Positions 1-5,267 of a DNA stretch of 5,267 nt are shown one piece after another. Made by a program: the position numbers and the translations under genes. Under the pieces are notes generated by a model that was given only the letters and a program-made list of their open reading frames with translations, did not search any database and had not been told where the DNA came from. The first letter of the stretch is position 1. Every line of letters begins with the position of its first letter. The stretch is from Methylophilaceae bacterium UBA6140 (lineage in GTDB: Bacteria; Pseudomonadota; Gammaproteobacteria; Burkholderiales; Methylophilaceae), in NCBI GenBank assembly GCA_002423265.1, contig DIVE01000053.1:2216-7482 (forward strand), given 5' to 3'.

Positions 1-643
1 TGTCGCCGACGTTGTCGGCAATGACCGCCGGGTTGCGCGGATCATCCTCGGGAATGCCGGCTTCTACCTTGCCGACCAGGTCGGCACCGACGTCAGCACC
101 TTTGGTGAAGATGCCGCCGCCGAGACGGGCGAAAATGGAAATCAGCGAGGAGCCGAAGGCGAGGCCGATCAGCGGATCAAGGTCTGTTGCCGCTTCTGCG
201 CCCAGATAGATATAAAAGCCGGTGACGCCGAGAAGGCCAAGACCGACCACCAGCATGCCGGTAATCGCACCGCCCTTGAAGGCGACATCGAGTGCCGGCA
301 CGATGCCGTTGGTCGCCGCCTGTGCGGTGCGCACGTTGGCCTTGACCGATACGTTCATGCCGATAAAGCCGCAGGCGCCGGAAAGTACCGCCCCTACGAC
401 AAAGCCCAATGCAGTGTTAAAGCCGAGAAAAATGCCGATGAGGACAGTGAGCACGACCCCGACGATGGCGATGGTTTTGTATTGGCGCGCCAGATAGGCT
501 GCGGCGCCTTGTTGAATCGCACCCGCAATCTCTTGCATGCGTGCGTTGCCGGCAGGCAGTGAAAATATCCATTTACTCATGACTGCGCCGTAGACGACGG
601 CGAGTAAGGCACTTGCAATTGCTAATATCAGTCCAGCAGACAT
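1..643 (-). CDS. hppA: Membrane-bound ion-translocating pyrophosphatase, N-terminal part (cut by window edge)
   Basis: This gene encodes an integral membrane pyrophosphatase, which hydrolyses cytoplasmic PPi and uses the energy to pump H+ (or Na+) out across the inner membrane. Only 214 N-terminal codons are present, about a third of the usual 650-700 residues. Seen in the translation: a hydrophobic first helix (about 3-22), the family block around GAxxxYLxRQYxTI (47-58), further hydrophobic helices (about 58-75, 79-96 and 122-150), and [16 protein letters not shown] (95-110). The PPi/Mg-binding loop [11 protein letters not shown] has D184, D188, K192 and E194. The acidic stretch [16 protein letters not shown] (199-214) runs to the edge. 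The ATG at 643-641 has a good Shine-Dalgarno site six bases upstream. The residues that separate K+-dependent from K+-independent forms, and those bearing on H+ versus Na+ specificity, lie outside the window, so the pumped ion and K+ dependence are undetermined. The family assignment is secure. Confidence 0.96.
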   Translation of the reverse strand, partial: MSAGLILAIASALLAVVYGAVMSKWIFSLPAGNARMQEIAGAIQQGAAAYLARQYKTIAIVGVVLTVLIGIFLGFNTALGFVVGAVLSGACGFIGMNVSVKANVRTAQAATNGIVPALDVAFKGGAITGMLVVGLGLLGVTGFYIYLGAEAATDLDPLIGLAFGSSLISIFARLGGGIFTKGADVGADLVGKVEAGIPEDDPRNPAVIADNVGD

Positions 644-649
644 CGACTT

Positions 650-656
650 CTCCCTC
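650..656 (-). promoter_or_regulatory. Shine-Dalgarno site of hppA
   Basis: Read on the minus strand this is GAGGGAG, followed by six bases and the ATG at 643-641. It fixes the hppA start at MSAGLILA and agrees with the usual start of the family just before the first membrane helix. Confidence 0.75.
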
Positions 657-813
657 TTTTTAATTGAATTGAGAACCCCGGGCGTTGCTTTTGGTATGAC
701 GATAATTTCAAATGACTATTGCATTCAGCATGGCTTGGATTGCGAGCGATGTGATGCTGATCGTGCCGGGATTTCTCCTGATAACAAATCTGTGTGAAGT
801 GTACTGCGAAGCC

Positions 814-842
814 ATTATTTCACTTTTACCAGATGGCCACAA
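814..842 (-). promoter_or_regulatory. Possible sigma-70 promoter for hppA
   Basis: On the minus strand, TTGTGG (842-837) and AATAAT (819-814) are separated by 17 bases, giving three and five matches to the -35 and -10 consensus. Transcription would start near 807 and give hppA a leader of about 165 nt. It is the best-spaced pair I found in the 241-bp gap between the permease stop and hppA, but the -35 is poor. No intrinsic terminator was seen after the permease gene, so hppA might also be reached by read-through. Confidence 0.3.
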
Positions 843-884
843 TGGCTACAGTGCTTGCCCGGCAACAAGGCGGCAATCGTTGCT

Positions 885-1676
885 TCAGAGTATGCCGAAA
901 AGCATTTTCAGGCCGATCAGATAAAGCAGAATGGCAAAGGCGCGTTTCAGCACCATGGCTGGCAGCCAGTGTGCGAGCCTGGCGCCGTAAGGCGCAGCCA
1001 GACTGCTTGCCAGCACGATGCCGAATAGCGCCGGAAGGTAAACATAACCCAGGCTGAACTCGGGTAGTGTCTCCACCCGCAAGCCGTTCGCCATGAATCC
1101 GATGGTGCCCGAGAGGGCGATCGGCAGGCCGATGGCGGCGGAAGTACCGATCGCTTTTTTGATGGCGGTGTTGCAGTAAACAAGGAAAGGCACGCTGAGG
1201 GTTCCGCCGCCGATGCCTACCAGGCTGGACACGGCACCTATCCCCATGCCTGCCATCCCGGTACCGAGCGCGCCGGGCATTTCGCGGCCGGGATCAGGGC
1301 TGAAGTTGAACAGAATCTGGGTGGCTGCAAAAAATACAAAGGCTGCAAAGATGACTTCCAGCCAGGCAGTTTGCAGGCCGGAGGCTACAACCGAACCGAG
1401 CAATGTGCCGAGCACGATGCCGGGGGTGATTCTGCGCACCACGTGCCAATCGACATTGGCGCGTTTGTGGTGCGCTCTGGTCGATGCGATCGAGGTAAAT
1501 ATGATGGTGGCCAGTGATGTGCCCAGGGCAAGATGCATGATGTGTTGTCCCGGAAATGCCAGGCCGGTAAAGACCACACTGAGTATCGGCACGATAATGA
1601 GGCCGCCGCCGACGCCGAACAGGCCGGACAACAACCCGGCAAACATGCCGGCAAATAGGTAGATGAAGAATTCCAT
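885..1676 (-). CDS. Sulfite exporter TauE/SafE family permease (DUF81)
   Basis: This is a 263-residue integral membrane protein of the TauE/SafE family. Members move sulfite, sulfoacetate or other small, often sulfur-containing, anions across the inner membrane; the substrate here cannot be read from sequence. The family's internal duplication is clear. GLFGVGGGLIIVPIL (19-32) is echoed by SLVGIGGGTLSVPFLV (151-166), and HLALGTSLATIIFTSIAS (48-65) by KKAIGTSAAIGLPIALSG (173-190). The segment AHHKRANVDWHVVRR (68-82) is the polar loop expected after the first half. About eight hydrophobic segments are visible and the length is typical. The ATG at 1676 begins directly before the first helix; upstream there is only a weak SD (CGGAA). 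The gene starts 34 bp after dciA ends on the same strand, so it is probably the second gene of a dciA transcript. The family is secure; the substrate is unknown. Confidence 0.93.
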   Translation of the reverse strand: MEFFIYLFAGMFAGLLSGLFGVGGGLIIVPILSVVFTGLAFPGQHIMHLALGTSLATIIFTSIASTRAHHKRANVDWHVVRRITPGIVLGTLLGSVVASGLQTAWLEVIFAAFVFFAATQILFNFSPDPGREMPGALGTGMAGMGIGAVSSLVGIGGGTLSVPFLVYCNTAIKKAIGTSAAIGLPIALSGTIGFMANGLRVETLPEFSLGYVYLPALFGIVLASSLAAPYGARLAHWLPAMVLKRAFAILLYLIGLKMLFGIL

Positions 1677-1710
1677 GCGGTTCCGTTTTGATCAGGTGGG
1701 TTTTTATTGG

Positions 1711-2139
1711 TTATCCGCGCGGTGAGCGGCTGGAAAGTTTCTTCAGTATGGCGGCGAGCGGCGAGTCCGTATCGAGTTGGCCGGCGAGCCTTTCCAGCTC
1801 GGTCGATGCGAAATAACTCAGTGTTCTGACAGGCTTTTCTGTCTTCCGCTGACAAGATTGGACTTGCACTTGAACCCGAATTGAAGTAACTTCTAGCCCT
1901 CGCTTTTGCAATTCAGTCAATAAGCTGGGCAACAATAACTTGATTTTTGCCGCAACTGCACCATTGCTTGCATAGACGGTCAATCGCTTGTGATTGAGAT
2001 CGCCGGCCTGGGTGTAGGGCCTGAGAGTATCGGGCGCGACCGCATTCCATAACTTCCGGCATGCGGTCAATTGTTGTGCTTTACCGGAAATGATCGCCAG
2101 ATCGGCATTGTTTTTCAGAAAAGCATTGATGCGCTGCAT
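1711..2139 (-). CDS. dciA: DciA family (DUF721) helicase-loader protein
   Basis: This encodes a 142-residue DUF721 protein. DciA is the ancestral bacterial loader of the replicative helicase DnaB, used by the many bacteria without phage-derived DnaC/DnaI. The conserved core is RKLWNAVAPDTLRPYT (residues 28-43), then a strand-rich LTVYASNGAVAAKIKLLLPSLL (about 52-73), then a basic LQKRGLEVTSIRVQVQVQ (76-93). This fits the KH-like fold reported for the family. The rest is polar and basic and probably flexible. The frame is open 23 codons further upstream, but the ATG at 2139 is chosen because GGGAGGT lies seven bases before it and homologs begin near MQRINAFL. The upstream extension would overlap the divergent M23 gene and has no family similarity. 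The neighbourhood with an M23 peptidase and secA is the one I recall for DciA in Pseudomonas. The loader function comes from family knowledge, not from this sequence. Confidence 0.87.
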   Translation of the reverse strand: MQRINAFLKNNADLAIISGKAQQLTACRKLWNAVAPDTLRPYTQAGDLNHKRLTVYASNGAVAAKIKLLLPSLLTELQKRGLEVTSIRVQVQVQSCQRKTEKPVRTLSYFASTELERLAGQLDTDSPLAAILKKLSSRSPRG

Positions 2140-2146
2140 GCCGAAT

Positions 2147-2153
2147 ACCTCCC
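2147..2153 (-). promoter_or_regulatory. Shine-Dalgarno site of dciA
   Basis: Read on the minus strand this is GGGAGGT, a near-perfect ribosome binding site seven bases before the ATG at 2139-2137. It decides the dciA start against the longer open frame beginning at 2208. It lies two bases from the oppositely oriented SD of the M23 gene. Confidence 0.85.
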
Positions 2154-2155
2154 AA

Positions 2156-2162
2156 AAGGGGA
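2156..2162 (+). promoter_or_regulatory. Shine-Dalgarno site of the M23 peptidase gene
   Basis: AAGGGGA has its GGGG block seven bases before the TTG at 2169 and only three bases before an out-of-frame ATG at 2165. The spacing favours the TTG, which also gives the expected N-terminus. Confidence 0.75.
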
Positions 2163-2168
2163 AAATGC

Positions 2169-3044
2169 TTGAATATAATATTTGTGTCCAACAACATGGC
2201 GCGGGCAAAAACGCTGACCATGCTCCATATCATATCGGTGCTGCTGGCCGTTTCGGCCGTTTCCATCGCACTGACTCTGGCCATTATCCTGCCACAGGCC
2301 GACGGCCGCAATCACCCGGTCAAGGCTCTGTTGCCATCACAGCTTCAGTTTACATTGCATCATCCGCAAAAACATCTCGATGCGCTGGCTTTGCAGCTGG
2401 GCGAGATGCGCGCCCGTATCATGCGGCTGGATGCGTTGAGCAGCCGGTTGGCCAAGATGGCCGGTATCAAGGAACAGGATATCGACGCCGTTCAGCCGCC
2501 CGGCACCGGTGGCCCGCAAGTCAATCCTCAGGATATCAGTGAAGAACAGCTTCAGGCCGGCATTGCCGATCTCGCAAGACAGATCGAGCTGAAAGCCGAT
2601 CGTCTGAGCATGCTGGAAGCCATGCTGTTGCAGCAAACCATGCAAAAGAGCATGTTGCCTGACAACAGTCCGGTCAATGTCGGCTATAACTCATCGAGTT
2701 TCGGTTGGCGTGTTGACCCGTTCTCTGGGCGCAGTGCGTTTCATGAAGGACTGGATTTCACCGCCGACATCGGAACTCCGATTTACGCGGCTGCGGGCGG
2801 CAGGGTGACGGTCGCGGAGCAGACTCCTGACTATGGTAAAATCGTCAAGATCAGTCATGGGTCTGGTCTGGAAACACGCTATGCCCATGCTTCCGAGCTT
2901 CTGGTCAATGCCGGAGAGGTCGTCAGGAAGGGGCAGTTGATTGCGAGAGTGGGCAGTACCGGCCGCTCCACCGGTCCGCATCTGCACTTCGAGGTTCGCC
3001 GGGATGGTGCGCCGCTGGATCCGCGCAAGTTTTTGCAAAACTGA
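2169..3044 (+). CDS. Membrane-anchored M23 (LytM) family metallopeptidase, TTG start
   Basis: This is a 291-residue peptidoglycan peptidase of the M23 family, zinc enzymes that cut peptide cross-links in the cell wall. The N-terminus MNIIFVSNNMARAKTLT is short and probably cytoplasmic. It is followed by one membrane helix (about 19-41), so the rest should be periplasmic and tethered. Residues about 60-100 and 123-160 are rich in Leu, Gln, Glu and Arg and look helical or coiled-coil, with a Pro/Gly linker (109-121) between. The LytM domain spans about 170-288. It carries the zinc motif HEGLD (H192, D196), H240 in RYAH, and HLH (H271, H273), so all expected catalytic and metal residues are present and the enzyme should be active. 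The TTG start is supported by a well-spaced SD; the next in-frame ATG (2196) lacks one. Divergent from dciA and upstream of secA. The exact bond cut and its cellular role are unknown. Confidence 0.93.
   Translation: MNIIFVSNNMARAKTLTMLHIISVLLAVSAVSIALTLAIILPQADGRNHPVKALLPSQLQFTLHHPQKHLDALALQLGEMRARIMRLDALSSRLAKMAGIKEQDIDAVQPPGTGGPQVNPQDISEEQLQAGIADLARQIELKADRLSMLEAMLLQQTMQKSMLPDNSPVNVGYNSSSFGWRVDPFSGRSAFHEGLDFTADIGTPIYAAAGGRVTVAEQTPDYGKIVKISHGSGLETRYAHASELLVNAGEVVRKGQLIARVGSTGRSTGPHLHFEVRRDGAPLDPRKFLQN
2172..2182. promoter_or_regulatory. AT-rich palindrome with -10-like hexamers on both strands; possible dciA promoter element
   Basis: AATAT-A-ATATT is a perfect inverted repeat inside codons 2-5 of the M23 gene. 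It holds a consensus -10 (TATAAT, 2174-2179) on the plus strand and TATTAT (2180-2175) on the minus strand. A minus-strand start about 10 bp further on would give dciA a leader of roughly 25-30 nt that includes its SD. No good -35 lies 16-18 bp away in either direction, so this is a tentative call. A plus-strand use would start inside the M23 gene and could not serve its TTG start. Confidence 0.3.
3028..3042. repeat. Palindrome over the end of the M23 gene (copy 1 of TTTTGCAAAA)
   Basis: AGTTTT-TGC-AAAACT is an inverted repeat spanning the last M23 codons and the first base of the stop. It contains the perfect 10-bp palindrome TTTTGCAAAA at 3031-3040. The stem is AT-rich with a 3-nt loop and no clean T-run follows, so it is unlikely to be a strong terminator. 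The same 10-mer recurs 50 bp downstream. Confidence 0.45.
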
Positions 3045-3080
3045 TTTTACAGAGCGGAATTCGAAGAGTTAAGATTTACA

Positions 3081-3090
3081 TTTTGCAAAA
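3081..3090. repeat. Second copy of the TTTTGCAAAA palindrome, in the secA leader
   Basis: This is a perfect 10-bp palindrome identical to 3031-3040. It overlaps the -35 hexamer of the candidate secA promoter, the place where a repressor or activator site might be expected. Function is unproven, and such an AT-rich 10-mer could recur by chance. Confidence 0.45.
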
Positions 3091-3110
3091 GAACCATTTT
3101 CATCTCTAAA
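3083..3110 (+). promoter_or_regulatory. Possible sigma-70 promoter for secA
   Basis: TTGCAA (3083-3088) and TCTAAA (3105-3110) have a 16-bp spacer, with four of six consensus matches each. A better -10 alone (TACAAT, 3122-3127) lies downstream but lacks a good -35. Either would give secA its own transcript with a leader of about 45-65 nt. I see no intrinsic terminator after the M23 gene, so secA may also be carried on the M23 transcript. Confidence 0.33.
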
Positions 3111-3143
3111 CGGCGCGTTATTACAATACAGCCAATTCAACCT

Positions 3144-3167
3144 AAGGGGTTTCCGCGAGCGCGGAAA
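3144..3167 (+). promoter_or_regulatory. SD-like AAGGGG followed by a GC-rich inverted repeat in the secA leader
   Basis: AAGGGG (3144-3149) is followed at once by the perfect inverted repeat TTTCCGCG-AG-CGCGGAAA (3150-3167). In RNA this can form a 7-bp stem with a GAGC loop. The next 14 bases contain only a weak SD (GGTG, 3171-3174, seven bases before the ATG). The hairpin has no T-run and lies just before a start codon, so a role in secA translation is more likely than termination. The inverted repeat is certain; its function is inferred. Confidence 0.5.
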
Positions 3168-3181
3168 GTCGGTGTCATTTC

Positions 3182-5267
3182 ATGTTATCCACGTTGTTCA
3201 AAAAAGTTTTTGGTAGCCGTAATGAACGGCTGATCAGACAGCTCACGCAAAAAGTCTCAGCAATCAATGCACTGGAACCGGCCATGCAGGCATTGAGCGA
3301 CGAGGCGCTGAAAGCCAAGACCGAGGAGTTCAAGCAACGATACCAGAACGGTGAAACCCTGGACAAGCTGTTGCCGGAGGCTTTTGCCGTTGTGCGCGAG
3401 GGCGGTCGCCGTGCGCTGGAGATGCGTCATTTCGACGTGCAACTGATCGGTGGCATGGTGCTGCATTCAGGCAAGATTGCAGAAATGCGAACCGGCGAGG
3501 GCAAGACCCTGGTTGCGACGCTACCGGCCTATCTGAATGCGCTGACCGGCAAGGGCGTGCATGTAGTGACGGTCAATGATTATCTCGCCAGACGCGATGC
3601 CGAATGGATGTCGCGTTTGTACAATTTCCTCGGGCTGACGGTAGGCATCAACCTCTCGCAGATGCCGAATGAAGAAAAACGCAAGGCTTATGCGGCCGAT
3701 ATTACCTACGGCACCAACAATGAATTCGGCTTTGATTATCTGCGTGACAACATGGTGCATACCGCTGGCGAGCGCGTGCAACGTTCGCTTACTTACGCAC
3801 TGATCGATGAAGTCGACTCCATCCTGATCGACGAGGCGCGGACGCCCTTGATCATCTCCGGGCAGGCGGATGAAAGCGTTGACCTCTATACCAGGATCAA
3901 TGTGCTTGCCGCAAATCTGGTGCGCCAGACCGAAGAAGACGGCGAAGGCGATTACTGGGTCGACGAGAAGTCACATCAGGTTCTGATGTCGGAACAAGGG
4001 CATGAACATGCGGAAAATCTGCTGTCGGAGGCGGGTTTGTTAACCGAAGGTTCCAGCCTTTATGATGCAGCCAACATCAGTCTGGTGCATCACCTTTACG
4101 CTGCCCTGCGTGCGCAATCGCTTTATCACCGCGACCAGCATTATGTTGTGCGTGACGGCGAAGTCGTCATCGTCGATGAGTTCACCGGCCGCATGATGCC
4201 GGGCCGCCGCTGGTCGGACGGCCTGCACCAGGCGGTCGAGGCGAAGGAAGGCGTCGCCATCCAGAAAGAGAACCAGACTCTGGCCTCGATTACCTTCCAG
4301 AATTATTTCCGCATGTATGAGAAGTTGTCCGGCATGACCGGCACGGCGGACACCGAGGCTTACGAATTCAATCAGATCTACGGCCTTGAAACCATTGTCA
4401 TTCCTACGCACCGTCCGATGCAGCGTGTAGATCATATGGACAAGGTGTATCGCACTGCGGCTGAAAAATACAAGGCCGTAATCGAAGACATCCAGGAGTG
4501 TCAGAAACGTGGCCAGCCTGTGCTGGTCGGCACGACTTCGATCGAAAACTCCGAACTGATTGCCAATGTTCTGACCAAGGCCAAGCTCGAACATCAGGTG
4601 CTGAATGCCAAGCAGCACGAGCGCGAAGCGCACATCATTGCGCAGGCAGGTCGCCCCGGCATGATCACGATTGCGACCAATATGGCCGGCCGTGGCACCG
4701 ATATCGTGCTCGGCGGTAATCCCGAGCCGGAAATCATCAAGATCCGCCAGGATGAAAACCTCAGCGATGCCGAGAAGGAAAGCAGGATCGCCGGCGTCAA
4801 GGCCGAATGGCAGAAACTGCATGAAACGGTGATTGCTGCCGGCGGTCTACACATCGTCGGCACCGAGCGCCACGAGTCGCGCCGCGTCGATAACCAGTTG
4901 CGCGGACGTTCCGGACGGCAGGGTGACCCCGGCTCCAGCCGTTTTTATCTGTCGCTGGAAGACCAGCTGTTGCGCATTTTTGCATCAGACCGTGTTTCCG
5001 CCATCATGGAGCGGCTGAAAATGCCGGAGGGCGAAGCCATCGAGCACCCATGGGTGACGCGCGCCATCGAGAATGCGCAGCGCAAGGTCGAGGGCCGCAA
5101 CTTCGATATCCGTAAACAGCTGCTGGAATATGACGATGTTGCCAACGATCAGCGCCGCGTGATTTATCAACAGCGTAACGAGCTGCTTGAGGCTGCTGAT
5201 GTAAAAGAAACCATCGAAGCCATGCGCACCGATGTGCTGACCGATCTCATCTCCACTTACATCCCGC
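3182..5267 (+). CDS. secA: Preprotein translocase ATPase SecA, N-terminal 695 residues (cut by window edge)
   Basis: SecA is the motor ATPase that drives unfolded preproteins through the SecYEG channel of the inner membrane. Visible here are 695 codons of an expected ~900. The first nucleotide-binding domain has Q87, Walker A MRTGEGKT (102-109, K108) and Walker B DEVD (209-212), at the same residue numbers as in E. coli. The preprotein-crosslinking domain follows at about 228-375, then the hallmark SGMTGTA. The second nucleotide-binding domain has TNMAGRGTD (499-507) and [14 protein letters not shown] (572-585) with the arginine finger region. The start of the helical scaffold is present (after about 614). 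The helical wing, C-terminal linker and zinc-binding tail lie beyond the edge. The ATG at 3182 gives the standard [16 protein letters not shown] beginning. No frameshift or missing key residue was found. It lies 137 bp after the M23 gene, in the same direction. Confidence 0.99.
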   Translation, partial: MLSTLFKKVFGSRNERLIRQLTQKVSAINALEPAMQALSDEALKAKTEEFKQRYQNGETLDKLLPEAFAVVREGGRRALEMRHFDVQLIGGMVLHSGKIAEMRTGEGKTLVATLPAYLNALTGKGVHVVTVNDYLARRDAEWMSRLYNFLGLTVGINLSQMPNEEKRKAYAADITYGTNNEFGFDYLRDNMVHTAGERVQRSLTYALIDEVDSILIDEARTPLIISGQADESVDLYTRINVLAANLVRQTEEDGEGDYWVDEKSHQVLMSEQGHEHAENLLSEAGLLTEGSSLYDAANISLVHHLYAALRAQSLYHRDQHYVVRDGEVVIVDEFTGRMMPGRRWSDGLHQAVEAKEGVAIQKENQTLASITFQNYFRMYEKLSGMTGTADTEAYEFNQIYGLETIVIPTHRPMQRVDHMDKVYRTAAEKYKAVIEDIQECQKRGQPVLVGTTSIENSELIANVLTKAKLEHQVLNAKQHEREAHIIAQAGRPGMITIATNMAGRGTDIVLGGNPEPEIIKIRQDENLSDAEKESRIAGVKAEWQKLHETVIAAGGLHIVGTERHESRRVDNQLRGRSGRQGDPGSSRFYLSLEDQLLRIFASDRVSAIMERLKMPEGEAIEHPWVTRAIENAQRKVEGRNFDIRKQLLEYDDVANDQRRVIYQQRNELLEAADVKETIEAMRTDVLTDLISTYIP

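Noticed and set aside
674..686. Near-palindrome AACCCCGGGCGTT in the hppA leader
   Set aside because: It has an internal mismatch and no loop space, and a CCCGGG core is common in GC-rich DNA. Not distinguishable from chance.
712..924. 70-codon plus-strand frame with a hydrophobic N-terminus in the hppA/permease gap
   Set aside because: It has no Shine-Dalgarno site before its ATG, overlaps the 3' end of the permease gene in antisense, and its second half is not protein-like. A small membrane protein cannot be excluded but is not supported.
1213..1662. 149-codon plus-strand open frame antisense to the TauE/SafE gene
   Set aside because: The composition (Pro, Thr, Ala and Met rich) is typical of an antisense shadow of a hydrophobic membrane protein in GC-rich DNA. 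The opposite strand has a clear family assignment.
2090..2542. 150-codon plus-strand open frame overlapping dciA and the M23 gene, including the ATG at 2165
   Set aside because: It is out of frame with the M23 protein, low in hydrophobic order and without similarity I recognise. The M23 frame accounts for the region.
3150..3167. The secA-leader inverted repeat as an intrinsic terminator of the M23 gene
   Set aside because: No run of T follows the stem, and it ends only 14 bases before the secA start codon, which makes termination there implausible.
3045..3181. A SecM-like arrest peptide gene upstream of secA
   Set aside because: The gap contains no ATG and only very short TTG/GTG frames (8 and 14 codons). 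There is no signal-peptide-like or SecM-like arrest sequence.
4040..4822. 260-codon open frame on the minus strand inside secA
   Set aside because: It lies wholly antisense to intact, highly conserved secA motifs. Its product is rich in His, Arg, Asp and Leu as expected from reading secA codons backwards, and it shows no recognisable domain. No case for a real gene.
1..5267. A novel defence, mobile or biosynthetic system
   Set aside because: All five coding regions belong to well-known families. There are no transposase, integrase, toxin-antitoxin, nuclease or CRISPR signatures, and base composition looks even by eye across the window.

Overview
The window reads as ordinary chromosomal DNA from a Gram-negative proteobacterium, most likely a betaproteobacterium. 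The evidence is the SecA sequence, which keeps Escherichia coli numbering through its first nucleotide-binding domain, and the clustering of a DciA (DUF721) gene, an inner-membrane M23 peptidase gene and secA. From general knowledge, this grouping recurs in beta- and gammaproteobacteria near lpxC. A Nitrosomonadales-like host is only a guess. No mobile element, CRISPR array, tRNA or rRNA was seen.

Layout, left to right. Minus strand: the first 214 codons of a membrane proton/sodium-pumping pyrophosphatase (hppA, 643 down to the left edge); a 241-bp gap with a possible hppA promoter; a TauE/SafE-family permease (1676 to 885); and a DciA-type helicase-loader gene (2139 to 1711). Plus strand: a membrane-anchored M23 (LytM) peptidase (2169 to 3044), a 137-bp leader, and the first 695 codons of secA (3182 to the right edge). 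dciA and the permease gene are 34 bp apart and probably co-transcribed. The M23 gene and secA point the same way with no evident terminator between them, so read-through is plausible.

Functionally, the right part is housekeeping: replicative helicase loading (DciA), cell-wall hydrolysis (M23) and protein export (SecA). The left part is membrane transport and energetics: a predicted anion or organosulfur permease and PPi-driven ion pumping. I see no previously undescribed multi-gene system. The points most worth a second look are non-coding. The dciA/M23 start codons lie head to head only 29 bp apart, and both Shine-Dalgarno sites fill that gap. The M23 gene has a TTG start with an out-of-frame ATG just in front of it. 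An AT-rich palindrome sits in its first codons. Two identical 10-bp palindromes lie 50 bp apart before secA. A GC-rich inverted repeat separates a strong SD-like sequence from the secA start.
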